Of a stretch of DNA of 64,000 nucleotides, positions 12,308 through 24,039 are shown in pieces. The DNA lies in contig CM060967.1 in assembly GCA_030765045.1 (NCBI GenBank), positions 24,544,284 through 24,608,283 of the forward strand, given 5' to 3'. The stretch's first letter is position 1, and each line of letters starts with the position of its first letter. The stretch is from Tenodera sinensis. Its lineage: Eukaryota > Arthropoda > Insecta > Mantodea > Mantidae. Both the position numbers and the translations under genes were made by a program. The notes beneath the pieces were generated by a model. It had not been told where the DNA came from. It saw nothing but the letters and a program-made list of their open reading frames with translations, and ran no database searches.

Positions 12308-12792
12308 TATTGTAACAAATTGCCAATTCGACGAATGCCAGTGTGACAAAAACGACAATATCCGGTCCAGTTGCTTTTCTATCGCTTAGTTTTTCTTCTA
12401 AAATGTTGCACAAAAACAGTTCTACTAAGGTTAATACAGTCTACAGTCTTTTCATGATATTAGAACTCTCAACTGTTTTCTCGTAACCTTGACTCACTTC
12501 TTTCAGTGTCTTTCTTCACTTTCTCCGTCTCTCATACACTAATTCCGACGATACAATCACTCAACACTCGTTAAATTTTGTTCAGTTTGATGCTGTCTCA
12601 CTCTCACTGAGACATTGACCGACTCATGTCTATGACTTACTCTTCTGCTGTTTTCTCCCCTCCTTATATAGTTGGGATGACGTAACATGGATCTTTCTCA
12701 ACGTCCACAAACACGCAGACCGCCGGATGCCCCTCGAAGGTTCCAGCAATACTTTGTTATGCACCGCGCTCATTGTTGTCGTTACGTTACAC
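12308..12792. mobile_element. Possible solo LTR (or LTR-like repeat)
   Basis: The segment is bounded by TGTAAC at 12310 and GTTACA near 12786-12791, the inverted ends typical of many arthropod Gypsy-type LTRs. It contains a TATA-like CCTTATATAG at 12661 and is GC-richer than its surroundings. A diverged relative lies at 24850-25505, sharing blocks such as TTTCAGTGTCTTTCTTCACT, TTCTCCGTCTCTCATAC and ACCGACTCATGTC. No internal retroviral-type domain is nearby, and no clear target duplication was found. Another repeat type remains possible. Confidence 0.4.
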
Positions 12793-12823
12793 AAACATTA
12801 ATAAACATATGTCCAGAAACGCT

Positions 12824-12831
12824 ATGTGTGT

Positions 12832-12898
<67 letters not shown>

Positions 12899-12905
12899 CG
12901 CGCGC
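12824..12905. repeat. (TG)n then (CG)n microsatellite
   Basis: About 33 TG units, with one GAGTG break near the start, end in seven to eight CG units. It lies just outside the right end of the next TCTCTA element and so is independent of that family's internal GT tract. Confidence 0.95.
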
Positions 12906-12963
12906 CAGAGTCTCTGAAATATGAAGGAGAACGTAGCCAGTACAAGTCACAAAAGATAGGAAA

Positions 12964-13812
12964 AAATCTGTTACACTCACAAGACTTTCTCTACTCTTGT
13001 ACTAACCATTCTTACAAACTCTTATTTCTATATCATCTTCGTGTTAGTTAAGATAAACATTTGTACAAATTATCTTATTGCTTATTTCCTTGTAGGTGCA
13101 AGGAGAATATTAGAATACAGTAGGCTTTGTGCGATAGTCAAATCTTTTAAAGCTTTGAGATTCCGTTCACTTTGCACGCTTACAATATAAAAATGAACAA
13201 CGATGTTCCATTTCACGAAAGGTTTTTTCCGAAGCTCACACACATAACAAGGAATATCTCCGAAATGGTTCACCCTACAAGAAAGTTTATTCTGACATAA
13301 ATTGTGTATTTTGGCAAGATCTACATTTTTTGTATAGTATTATTTGGTCTATCTCTAACGGTTTACCAGTTATGCAAAAGTCGTCCAGAGTAAATGCGAC
13401 TACAGGGGCTATAGCCAGAAAATTCAAGATATACATTTCATTTGTCATAAAAATATCTCAAACATATGACATTTTAATCAAAATCATTAGAGCCATTTTC
13501 AAGAAAATAAAAATTTTAGAAAAATTGTCCATGTAAAGGGTAGTTTAGGGTGGGACTATTTTCTTCAAAATCTTCGTGTCTCATCCTTGAACGACATTCG
13601 ACTTAAATACCAAATATGGTTTTTAACCAACTTTTCGTTTTTTAGCTATGCTGTCCACAGACAGACACACAGAGACACACACGGACCTTTTTCTAAAAAT
13701 GCTTTTTTTTTCATTCAGGGGGTCTCCAAAACATATTTCCGGTGAAATCTCGACATCGAATTTTTGGGTGGAATATAATACTTCCCCTGCTTACCAGTAG
13801 AGAAAGTAAAAA
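12964..13812 (-). mobile_element. TCTCTA element, full length
   Basis: The right end, AAATCTGTTACACTCACAAG, is inserted in an A run. The hairpin stem is damaged here. The 12-mer ACTTTCTCTACT follows, and the left end AGTAGAGAAAGTAAAA closes the copy. It keeps the antisense 68-codon frame (13330-13536, +) and a sense frame in the right third (13082-13273, -). The microsatellite is only a short CACACAGAGACACACAC. Confidence 0.9.
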
Positions 13813-15120
13813 GAGGAAATAATAAGTAGTACGGTTATGAAACTGAAAATAAATATATGTGAATAAGTTTACTAGAAGACATAACTTTGTATTAAGTTTT
13901 TCTTATTGCTGAGCGACATCTGCTTTACTTCGGAAAGTAGTCTAACTAAAGTTTCTGGATGTGTATTACATTCTCCTGCCATTCGTCTGCATCCCATTTC
14001 AGGATTAATCAAATTTGAGCGGCGTACTTGCCTTTTTTCGAAGCTTCCATATTTCTTGTCGATATCCTTTGTGCAAGTTTTTCCTGCTTTGCCCCTATTC
14101 TTGCGGTCTGGCGAGAAGCCCTATAAGAAAGGAAATGCTATAAGCGATATATAATAAAGTTTTGGCAAAGAGGAGAAGCAACTTTTCCGAAGCTCGGCTT
14201 ATGACAAATGGGAATCTAAAAGAGAACTTTCATTTCTCATTATCATCGCCCACAGGCATCGTTGTTTGTCCATGTTTGTCGATCTGGAACTGGAGAGGGC
14301 ATCATAAAGAACCTGACTACTTTCAGACTGTTTCCCAATCTTTACGACAGCATCTCGAGAGGAATAAGTCAACCATGTGACAGAAAACATTTACACGGAG
14401 TACTTATTAAGCAAAACGTCTTCTAAAAATATTTCTGTAGCTAAAAAAAGCTACCAAAACAAAATTTAAAACTGTTTCGTACATAAGTAGGCAATACTTC
14501 AAATTAAATGTTCAGCCAATTTACCTTAACTTGAGAAAATGGCGTTTTGAAAGGTAAGTACATCCATTTAATGGAACAAACCTCCTCAGATCGTAATTTG
14601 ACTAAGTTCTGCTGTGAGTAAAGATGGCGTTTTTCTAGATTTTCATTCGTATGCAGAATTCAGCTGGAAATCGTCAATGATCTGATAGTTTATGGACGAT
14701 GGTGGCAGCGGAATTGTCATCTCTGTTTACTGCAGCCCTGTCTGACGTCATTCAGCATTTTACTCTTATCTTGTGCAACCAGGGAGCGTTAGTCAAATGT
14801 CACTGCTGGTTATACCACGGAATGTGTGTTTATGTGAAGTTGAATTTTGCAATTGCACGCCAGGCAAGAAAACTTCAGTTTGTCCATAGAACGCCCTTCG
14901 TGGAACGAAATTCCCAGACATAGATATTAAATTTCTGTCTTACATTGTTCTTCCAGCTAACTATTAATGTATTATAACTTGTAGATCACGAAAAAATAGC
15001 TAATCACAAATTAAATCGGATGCATTCACTCACATAGCTTTCTCTGCATGCTATAGTCCATTTTGATAATGCTTTCACAAATTATTGTTACAAAGTCTTA
15101 TTACTTTATTACGTATAGTA
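13813..15120. other. Unassigned stretch
   Basis: Small frames at 13906-14154 and 14162-14380 are no longer than chance expects, and their products match nothing I know. No RNA or repeat recognised. Confidence 0.45.
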
Positions 15121-15818
15121 AGTTAAAGTATTGTATTCCACTCAGAAATTAGATGTTCAGATTTAACCAGAAATATATGTTTTGAAGCCCCTTAATAAAA
15201 ATAACGAATTTTTAGAAAAATGTGTGTATGTGTGTGTCAGTTTGTTGGCAGCATAACTCAAAAACGAAAAGTCGGTTAAAAACCAAAGTTGGTATTTAAA
15301 TTTAATGTCTTAAGGATGCGACACGAAGATTTTGAATAAAATCCCTAAACTACCCTTTACATGGAAAATTTTTCGAAATTTTTCATTTACTCGAAAATGT
15401 CATATAGCAAACAAATGTATATTTTTTAATTTTCTGGCTATAACCTATGTAGTCCTGTTTGCTCTGGATGACTTTTGCGTAACTGCAAACCCTAAGAAAT
15501 AGACCAAATCTTACTATAAAAATGTAAGTCTTGCTAAAACACTTTTTTATGGTAGAGTGAACCATTTCGATATATTCCTTCTTATTTCTGTGAGTTTTGG
15601 AAAACTTAAAACTTTCGTCACATGGAAGATCGTGATTCATTTTTTTATATCTTAGCTGTGCAAAGCTTGAAAAGATATGACTATCGCTCAAATCCTACTG
15701 TATTCGTATATTCCCTTGTATCTACAAGAAAATTAACAAGAAGATAATACTTAAGAGTTTGTAAGAATGGTTAGTATAAGAGTAGAGAAGGTTATGCGAG
15801 TGCAACACATCAGATTTG
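15121..15818 (+). mobile_element. TCTCTA element, left end missing
   Basis: It begins at AAGTATTGTATTCCACTCAG without the left 12-mer. It proceeds through a mixed GTGTGTATGTGTGTG tract, the AACTCAAAAACGAAAAGTCGG block, the control block TTGCGTAACTGCAAACC, and the right end (AGTAGAGAAGGT, ATGCGAGTGCAACACAT, CAGATTT). The internal part has deletions, and the hairpin has one mismatch. Confidence 0.88.
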
Positions 15819-15963
15819 TTTTATCTATTTTCTATTAATCGAGATTAAGGTTTACGGAAATAATTTCATTACACACTTCGATAATTCTTGCCATACTCTT
15901 CGGATTAATTGTTGTTCCACACAATAGCCGAGTGTAGGACAAGGTTGGAAAAGGTAGAATGAG

Positions 15964-16045
15964 ACTCAAAAATTCAGTGCCACAGCCGGGATTTGAATCA
16001 GGGATCTTCTGTTCTCCCCCTGGCTGCTGTAATCATTGTCAACAT
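15964..16045 (-). mobile_element. SINE-2 fragment
   Basis: On the minus strand it has GATTCAAATCCCGGCTGTGG then CACTGAATTTTTGAG. This matches the element at 19545-19640 (GGTTCAAATCCCGGCTATGG, then CATTGAACTTTTCAG) across the B box and acceptor-like end. The A-box half is not recognisable. Confidence 0.65.
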
Positions 16046-17492
16046 GCCGACATGACATTCTATACTCTTTCCATGAGATAGTAAGAAACAACTGAAAAAT
16101 AATTTTAAACTCAAACAATTATTGATGTATATCTCGGAAGTGGCTAATGCCACAGAAGTATTAATTGCACCTTGTTTATCGTTAAGCTATCTGGGAATGA
16201 AAAACAAAAAAGAAGGGACAGAAACACCTTAAAATAATTAGTGCATTTTTGAACTGTTAATTTTAAAGTGATAATTGATTTCTGAGAAGTTGTTCTACAA
16301 CTTAGTTTTAAAATATTTCGAAAATAGTAATTTGAAGAAGGCCTAAAACACAAAAACGCTGGAATTCCAATGTTGAATAAGTTACTTCTAAGACTAGCTT
16401 TGGGGCTTTTCGTGTTAGATACTGACAGAGCCTTAGTATTGGGGTGTGTAATATAAATGTTGGGTTTCAGCGATTTTTGTATAACATTTTTCAGCTATAC
16501 TGTATATATTGCTCTAATTATCTATATTTTCTGAGTCTCTCTGCAAATGTCTCATTTCTTGAGGAACTATTGAAGTTAGAACAAGTTTGTAATATAATTT
16601 CATACAGGCTTACAAATGGAAAGCATTATCTCATAGAAATGTTGGCTCAATTTGTGTTAAAACTTCATAAAAAAGTAAAACCAATACTTAACTCAACATA
16701 ATGCAATATTCCTGGGTCTATCATTATTAAGGTTTTATGAACATGGGACGAATATTCTAATTTCAACATTGGTATCATAGGAGATTCAAAAACTCCTGCG
16801 GTTTTTTATCTATAAATAATATTTCTTGCTTAATCATAAAGTCAAAATAGATAATCCTGTCCTAAATCCCCTCCAGGTATTACAGTGGCAGAGCACGTGA
16901 TATCACCACGCGTTGCAGACCTTCAGAAATCCATTAGCCAAATTCTAATTAAGTCGGGTTCAAGGAAATGTATTTTCGGAAAATATATACGACTGTGTAT
17001 ATTTAATATGCGCATATATTGGAGTCTCACCTCTCTTTATTACCTACACGTACGTGCCGCGTGCGCATGCGTGGCTCTTATCAAAGACGGGGGGGGGGGG
17101 GGGGGGGCTCGACACTGCAAGCGACGGTATTCAATTTCAAATCGCATAATTAAAATGCAACGTTACAAGGGAATGGGTGCGCGCGGAACAATCTGCATGC
17201 ATTAACATTTTGATGTTCATGGGAGGAAATATTATTTCAGCCGACTTTCCCTGCCCCGGAAACTTGTTGATGAACTACGACTGATAAGCCCGTCCTTGCC
17301 AAACTTGCAGCTTCGTGACCGACGTCAGCCTTCCGTGAAAACAAAACTTTGATATAGATTATACACTTAACACTGGCGCTATGTGAACCCAGCTATGGAA
17401 ATGGATATTACAGGGATCCAAATTGTTGGTCTTCTATCTTCAAAACTGTATTTACTGCATGGAGCATAAGGAACAGCGGTAACAATTGAATG
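16046..17492. other. Unassigned stretch with a poly-G run
   Basis: There is no recognised gene. A G run of about 19 bases lies at 17089-17107 beside CGTGCGCATGCG. The longest frame (16885-17205, +) reads through the G run and shows no domain. Confidence 0.45.
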
Positions 17493-18175
17493 TCCTACTG
17501 TCTGTTCACTAAGCTGATGGTCTTAGGGACTGAAGCGGAAAGCAGAGACATTCCAGTAGGGCAATCAGTGTTGTAAACTTCCGAGCAAACGTTGCTCTGC
17601 TGGTCACGTTGCCAACTTAACTAATTTTATTCGCGCTGTTTACTCGCTGCTAATTTCTCTTAATTTCAGTTGTAAACTCGTACTGGTCACTAGTTTTGTG
17701 GCGGAAGTAACTTTTCTTAACATACGCGGCCCCCCTAGTCACCCCCTTGTCCCCCCCTTCGGGACGCCCATGATAGGATGATTGAAACAAACAAACCTAA
17801 AGAGGCAGGACACATTTTTCGTGTTATTGGGTCACACTGATTGGCTTGGGTCCAGGTAAAATGAATACTTAGAGAAATGTAACTTGCGATTATTCTTACA
17901 GGAATTGCACCATATAATATTCGAGGATATATCACTTGAGATCAATACTGACTAGCAGGGTTTTTCAAAAATATACAAAACAGAGAAAATGATCAGTGGG
18001 AGTAGTTTTTGTGAGCTAAACATACTCACGAACTGAAAATAACATTTGAATTGCGCTATTTCGTGCCAGTTTTTTACTTTAATCTTGCGTGAAGACACAT
18101 TCCAAGGTTGGTACCATTAGCGCAAGTGCGATCAGAAACACGGTCCCTGCTCCAGATATCGCTGTTTAACTGAAA
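17493..18175 (+). repeat. Dispersed repeat R1, copy interrupted by an insert
   Basis: Two blocks match the single block at 20685-21058. 17493-17700 shares TACTGTCTGTTCAC, TTGTAAACTTCC and the TAATTTCAGTT motif, and 17945-18175 shares GAGCTAAACATACT, ACACATTCCAAGGTTGGTAC and ATCGCTGTT. About 245 bp between them (17700-17945) has no counterpart and looks inserted; it carries a C-rich patch (17725-17765). No protein was recognised in either copy. Confidence 0.65.
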
Positions 18176-18559
18176 TTGTTTATTGACGTACTGGCGCACT
18201 GCATTTCTGCCAGAAACCATGATTTGGTGAATAAACTATACTTATCACTCCAGGTATGTATTATTGATACAAGAAACAAAAACATGACTCAGAAACATAA
18301 ACAATAAACATAGCATCTTATTTGAAATACATATATGTAAGATTGTTATTCATAATTCAGACTAAAACGACAAAGAAAGAAAAAAGACAGGAGGAAAGAA
18401 AGAAAAGCAACAATTCGGAGTACAGTGCCTTACAAAGTCAGGGATGAGAGAGGAGTATGTAAATAAGGAATAAAGCCCAGAGTATCCTTAAAGTGTAAAA
18501 TATGGATGAACAGGAATTTAATATTTTTATTGATTCATTAAAAGCCACAAGTAATGTTC

Positions 18560-18790
18560 AAAATGTATTTTATTGTGGAGTGAACCATTTGATGCCACCA
18601 GCATCAAACAATTTGACTATCGCACAAAGTCTACTGTATTCTCATATTCCCCTTGCACCTACAAGGAAATAAACAATAAGATAATTTCTGCAAACGTTAC
18701 CTCAACTAACACGAACAAATAGGAATAAGAGTTTGTAAGAATAGTTAGTACAAGAACAGAGAAAGTCACGTGAGTGCAACACTTTAGATT
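18560..18790 (+). mobile_element. TCTCTA element, right-end fragment
   Basis: It starts at AGTGAACCATTTGATG and contains TTTGACTATCGCACAAAG, CCCCTTGCACCTACAAGG and GTTTGTAAGAATAGTTAG. It ends with a changed 12-mer (AACAGAGAAAGT) and ACGTGAGTGCAACACTTTAG, so the hairpin is lost. Confidence 0.88.
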
Positions 18791-19476
18791 TTCTTTTCCA
18801 GCTTTTAAGATATTTTTAGGTACTTTTAAAGGTTCCTTTAGGCAATAATGGGGTTGTTGGATGGTTTTACAAATGATTGTCGTGAGTGATAGGTTTACAT
18901 GGACATGTTGCCATACATCAAGAGGCCCCCCCCCCCCTCTCAGAAACACCCCCCTCCCCTCCACTTGTAACAGCCTGTCAGTGGGCTCATTACTGCAGTA
19001 ACTGGATGCTGCGCACCAATTAAATGGCTAACGACTTCAGCTCTAGTTTAGGCAATAAACTTCCAAAATAAGCCATCAAATATACACTTCAAAGTTGAAA
19101 AGCGTGTCAAGTGAGGCATGAAAAGTTGGTCGAAGGCAATCTTGACTTACTGTAAATTCCAACCAAGTATGAAAGATGTCTGACATATTTTCAAGTTTAA
19201 AAGTTCGTTTTAATGATGTCCCGAGGTCCCAGAAATGTATATTATAAACACCCATTCCCTAGTTCGATACTTTGATTATGAAGTTGTTTCAGGAATGTGC
19301 CAATAACGTGGCAAGGGGAAGTTCAGAATTTTCTTGTTTGTCAATATAGACATGTTTACAAGTAGAAGTATTTGATAGCACCAACGAGAGGATTTAGAAG
19401 AAAATAAATACTAAATTTTATGTTTTGTACAGTGGTGGTTCGTGAGAAGACAGTTCGGGGAACACTGAATTTTTAG
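18791..19476. other. Unassigned stretch
   Basis: A C run at 18926-18938 is the only notable feature. No gene or repeat recognised. Confidence 0.45.
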
Positions 19477-19490
19477 GACAACAAACTTTC

Positions 19491-19640
19491 TGCCATAGCC
19501 GGAATCGGTTGGGGAATTTAATGTTACGCTCGCAAATCGGTCAAGGTAGCTCAGTGGTTAGAGCATCTGTACGTGAAGTGGTAGATCCGTGGTTCAAATC
19601 CCGGCTATGGCATTGAACTTTTCAGTCGTGATTCAACTTC
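19491..19640 (+). mobile_element. SINE-2, with an inverted partial copy upstream
   Basis: The plus-strand part (19545-19640) has a tRNA A box (TAGCTCAGTGG), a B box (GGTTCAAATCC) and the acceptor-like CCGGCTATGGCA, then a short non-tRNA tail. An exact 12-bp inverted copy of CCGGCTATGGCA lies at 19491-19502. Flanking matches suggest that 19470-19510 is the 3' part of a second, oppositely oriented SINE-2. Acceptor pairing of the plus copy is poor, so it is not called as a tRNA gene. Confidence 0.6.
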
Positions 19641-20684
19641 TTAAAGATTGTCCACACACAGTTTGTGTGTTTAAAAACACCAGCAGTAAGCTTTTCTGCT
19701 CAAATAAATAATAATTACCTTTAATATTACCATTTTGTTATCACTCTGAAGCAGGAAAATGGCATAATTTCTTCTTATGAAAGGGGGCCCTAATTCTTTT
19801 GCGGCTATGTTATCCTGATAATTTATTTTTCTGTTGGCAGTTTCAACAGAGTTCATGTTAACACTGTACCCGAATACCGGATCTTTTTTTATAAATCGCA
19901 CACACAAACAATTACCTTCAAACTGCCGATTGTGGAAGAGATTAAACTCAAATAGCGATATAAATGTTTAACAACATGGTAACTTGGCGCACTCTCCTGT
20001 TAGGAAAAAAAACCAAGTCTGTATAATAAACTCATATACCATAACTCAACCACAAGCTCACAAAATATATTTTTCTATTTGCATAGTCATAGCTTTTACT
20101 CATATCAGCTAACGTTTGGTGTGTAGCGAGTAAATTGGCATATTTGATTCCCACCTAGCGAGATTTATGCCAAACAGAAAAGCGAACAGGGGTTCCCATT
20201 GCATGAAACATCAGCTAGTCACATTCAGTAACGGTAACGTCTGCCGCGGTGTGCTGCCACCTAGTGGCACTGACGCGAGAGACAGGAGATGAATGTTTTA
20301 AAATCTAGGAACTTGGTGGCTATCTAAGAAATGAATTTTCATCGAAGTCTCAAACTCGGCGTCGTTGTGTCCTGTTGTGAAGGGTACATAATAACCGCAG
20401 GTTAATGGGTTCTAAGTTATAGAATTGGTAATAGAAGGCCTCAAGGTGTTGGGAGATTTAGAGGGGTGAGTGGAAATACGGAGAGAGTTGGAGATGAGAG
20501 ATTGCCTTATTTCGCCAGAGAAAGGAAGGTATGAGTGAAGAAATGTTCTATTCATAAGATCTGGGAAGGATATTAAGGTCACCCTCGTTAGTCCATTGCA
20601 AGGGGGTGGATAAATGTGTGATTTCTGCTGCGTTGTAGTTATCACCGAAACAGAGGATTGGCGCTCTAAATAATTAGTAACAGG
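19641..20684. other. Unassigned stretch
   Basis: AT-rich DNA with a GC-richer patch at 20220-20640. A small minus frame (20412-20645) shows no domain. Nothing is supportable. Confidence 0.45.
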
Positions 20685-21057
20685 AGTACTGTCTGTTCAC
20701 CGAGTCATGGCCTTAGAGGACTGAAGGGAAGAGAAAAGACACCTCACGAAGTATAACCCGAGTTTTGTAAACTTCCTAGGTGACGCTGCTAGTTAAGTTG
20801 GTAACTTATCTCCAATGTTATTCCCGCTAAATTTGTTCGCTGATTTGATAATATATCGTAATTTCAGTTACAATAAAATAATCAATGGGAGAAAGACGGA
20901 GTAGTTGAAAATATCGTTTATAAGCTAAATATACTGCATGAACTATTCCGCTATTTTGAGTCATTTCTTTGTTTTGATCTAGCGTGAATACACATTCCAA
21001 GGTTGGTACTACTATCGTAAGCATGAACAGAAGCACAAATGTAGCTTCAGATAACGC
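20685..21057 (+). repeat. Dispersed repeat R1, uninterrupted copy
   Basis: It matches the two blocks at 17493-18175 without the intervening insert, so it gives the likely pre-insertion structure. A right-end fragment of a TCTCTA element starts immediately at its end (21058). Confidence 0.65.
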
Positions 21058-21168
21058 TGTTCCCCTTGCACCTACAAGGAAACAAGCAATAAGATAATTT
21101 GTACAAATGTTTATCTTAACTAACATGGAGATATAGGAATAAGAGTTTGTAAGAATAGTAAGTATAGT
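21058..21168 (+). mobile_element. TCTCTA element, short right-end fragment
   Basis: It runs from GTTCCCCTTGCACCTACAAGG to GTTTGTAAGAATAGTAAGTA. It is cut before the right 12-mer and hairpin, so neither terminus is present. Confidence 0.85.
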
Positions 21169-22299
21169 GTTAATTTATTCTAAGACTCTGTACATTGAAA
21201 CTAGTGAAGTAAGTTTATGGATATCAGTTGTACGACAGAAGCTAAGACATATAGCAGAGAGCACTTACTTCCCCATAAGCCAGGCTGTTGTCTCTAAGTA
21301 CACTCGATGTGTATTCGATTTCTCTTGGAAGAGCTATCGGACATGTAATTTGTCTCCCGACGCGCATATGGCGGCAAGGAGGAGGGTGAATCTGTACTTG
21401 TAACATGGTGACAATGCTCCAGCAACTTTGAGAGGGAAAGGGATTGCTGAAAGCAAAGCTGGGAACCTCCACAGCCGTTGTATGTTGTTCCTGTACAACG
21501 ACAGCCGTTCAGAAAACATCAAGTGCAGATTAGAGACCACCCAGCGCATATCCACCTCCTCCTCAACCTTACCGGAAGCACTACGTCCGAGAAATGACCT
21601 TAATGGTGCTTACATTAATCCTCTCTTAGTTCTTCTACGATATTTAAAGTATTACTCGCAGAACACAAGTTCCGTTCCTATTGTTTGCATTAGACGCGTA
21701 CGTTCTTCTCTCTCCCGTTTCTGTCACTCGCCTTTCCACTCTTTCCACTCTCTCACGTACTCTGTGCAACGTGCATGTCATGTCAATGTATGAAAAAAAC
21801 TTGAATAGCACCTTTCTATCAAGTCTCGACCCTTCATGGGCTCTTGCACTTGGGTTTAGTTACTTTTTAATTCCTAAAATAAGGTCAGAATCGCCGTAGC
21901 TCATCGAGCATTGAAATACGCATGCGCATCTACTCCCGGCATGTCTTGCGTGTAAAACGACGTCATCTTCATCGCTGGTGTTGCAGTGTGCTGCTTACAG
22001 TGTCGGTTCATAGTGTTTAAAGCAATTGATAGTCCCGCCGACTGTGAAATACGGTCTGCGATTCGGTCTTTGACAGCAACGAACATTTCAGCAGTGGAAA
22101 TTCATCGACAGATATATAATTAAATATACAACTATTAATCGACAAACAATATGTCAATTAAATAGAGCTAACAAAATTAAATGTCACTGCAAAATGCACT
22201 TGCCTCGCTGACAATATGAGCAATACGAGTCAGCAAGAAATAATTGAAACAAAAGCTAATTATTACGACGTAATGTAATGACAAAAGAGAAATGTTTTA
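21169..22299. other. Unassigned, moderately GC-rich stretch
   Basis: About 21230-21800 is less AT-rich and carries overlapping frames on both strands (21428-21793 + is 121 codons; 21334-21555 and 21242-21472 are minus). None matches a domain known to me, and overlapping open frames on both strands point to composition and not coding. A decayed transposon interior is possible. Confidence 0.35.
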
Positions 22300-22830
22300 C
22301 CTTCCCTGGTGCTGTAAGTTGGGCTGCCTAAGTGAAAGATTTGGAAACAACGAGTACGTCTGTTTCTTATAGGCTCGTACACTCGCATAGACTTCAGCCA
22401 AATTTGCCGCACACATTCTTTACAATAACAGTAAAAAGACTGCGAGGGTGCTATAAAAAGTAGCCACCCTTAACTGTAGAGGGGTGAAAAATGCTCGACG
22501 GGAAGGAATTTTAAGGTTTTTCAGCACGAACACGCCTCTTCCCTCAATACTTTTGTGAAATAAAAATATAAATCACATTCTTTTGATTTTTAGTGCTGGT
22601 ATGAAACAGCTACCCTCAACGAAGCTGGGGCTCAAAAGTTTGGTAGGGAAATGAGAATATTCAGCGCTTTCTCAATAATAAACCGATGAACCTTGTAATC
22701 TTTTTACGGTTTGGTAATTTAAAATACCAAGTGTTGAATAGGAGGAAATTTAGCGGATTTTCAGGACAAGTGGGAAAGTTGACACTATGAATGTGAGGTA
22801 TTTCCAAACACCCAGGCAACGCTGAGTATT
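22300..22830 (-). mobile_element. Arthropod-type interspersed repeat (CCCGGCGTTG family), long copy
   Basis: Read on the minus strand from 22830, it opens with ACTCAGCGTTGCCTGGGTGT. It then has the TTTCACCCCTCTACAGTTAAG block common in arthropod repeats of this kind, and CAAATCTTTCACTTAGGC, which also occurs in the copy at 8650. The boundary near 22300 is approximate. No coding remnant was seen. Confidence 0.5.
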
Positions 22831-23349
22831 TTATTTGTTGCTAATAAATGTAAACATCAAGTGAATGATGCAGCTAATATTTATGATACAGTAACTAATA
22901 TTTCTAATTAAATCTTTTAAACTCCCGAAGAACAAAATACAAACATGTCCAAATTTGGAGAAGGTTAAACCAGTATGAGTTGAATAATATATAGCTAAAA
23001 ATAATCCTAGAAAGATGAATTTTATTAAGAGATAAGGGTTTATTAAATTTAATATCTGCGAGTAGCCCTCTTATGGGGTTAGTATTTTATTTCTGTTTGC
23101 TCCATACTCTAGCTGTTGCAATGTGCTCATATATGAATGTCTAATTAAATATGTTTGCTAAGTTTTTGCACGTCATTCACTGATCAAAGAAACCATTCAC
23201 AATCATGCATTCGTAATACTGGGTCACCTTGTTTTTAAGACTCTGAAATTCCCACCTGTTGTGCTAATTTTGGGATGTATTTGGGTGGTCAAAACATGCG
23301 CCTATTTCGTCTAACTTTTCCTTTGTTAAAACTCAACGTTTACGCTTTC

Positions 23350-23350
<1 letters not shown>

Positions 23351-23389
<39 letters not shown>
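23351..23389. repeat. Poly-T tract (39 T)
   Basis: A pure T run immediately left of a minus-orientation TCTCTA fragment that starts at an internal point. The join inside a T run fits insertion or recombination at homopolymers. Confidence 0.95.
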
Positions 23390-23390
23390 C

Positions 23391-24000
23391 GTTCTCTTTG
23401 CACGGATAAGATATAAAAATAAAAGAATCACGATTTTCCATTTCACGATAGTTTGTTTTCCAAAACTCTCGCAAATAACGAGAAATATCTACGAAATGGT
23501 TCACTCAACAAAAAGTTCATTCGGACATAAATTGTACGTTTCAACAAAATCTACATTTTTGTATACTAAAATTTGCTCTATCTCTTTCAGCTTATTAGTT
23601 ATAAAAAAAGTCATCCAGGGTAAACAGGATTACATAGGCTATAGCTAGAAAATTAAAAATACGTATTTTATTTGTCTTTGAGATATCTCAAACATATGGC
23701 ATTTTAAATCAAAATTATTAGAGCCGTTTTCGAGAGAAACAAAATTGTCAAGGTAATTTCTATGTGAAGGGTAATTTAGGTGGAGGAATAATTTTCCTCA
23801 AAATCTTTGTGCCGCATCCTTGAAACATATTAAACTTAAATACCAATTTTGGTTTTTAAGCGACTTTTCCTTTTTCAGTTGTTCTTTTCAAACACACATA
23901 CACACGCTCGCGGGGGCCTCCTTTGGATTCAGGGGAGCTCAAAACATATTCTCCTAATCGATATTTTAGGTCGAATATACGTAGCAGAGAAACTAAAAAA
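23391..24000 (-). mobile_element. TCTCTA element, right end missing, diverged
   Basis: It starts internally (GTTCTCTTTGCACGG) and reads through CATTTCACGATAG, GGCTATAGCTAGAAAATT and the AAATACCAATTTTGGTTTTTAA block. A short CACACATACACAC tract precedes a degraded left end (AGCAGAGAAACTAAAAAA). Divergence is higher than in most copies. Confidence 0.85.
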
Positions 24001-24039
24001 TGTGTCTGTTATAGAGAATTAAAATAAAAATTATTTTTT

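Noticed and set aside
13906..14154. A zinc-finger-like fragment (RSGEKPYK) in an 82-codon frame.
   Set aside because: No Cys-Cys/His-His spacing surrounds the linker-like string, so it is a chance match.
19550..19612. A functional tRNA gene with good A and B boxes.
   Set aside because: The acceptor strands do not pair and the anticodon arm is poor; a relative occurs at 15964 as a fragment, so it is a SINE head.
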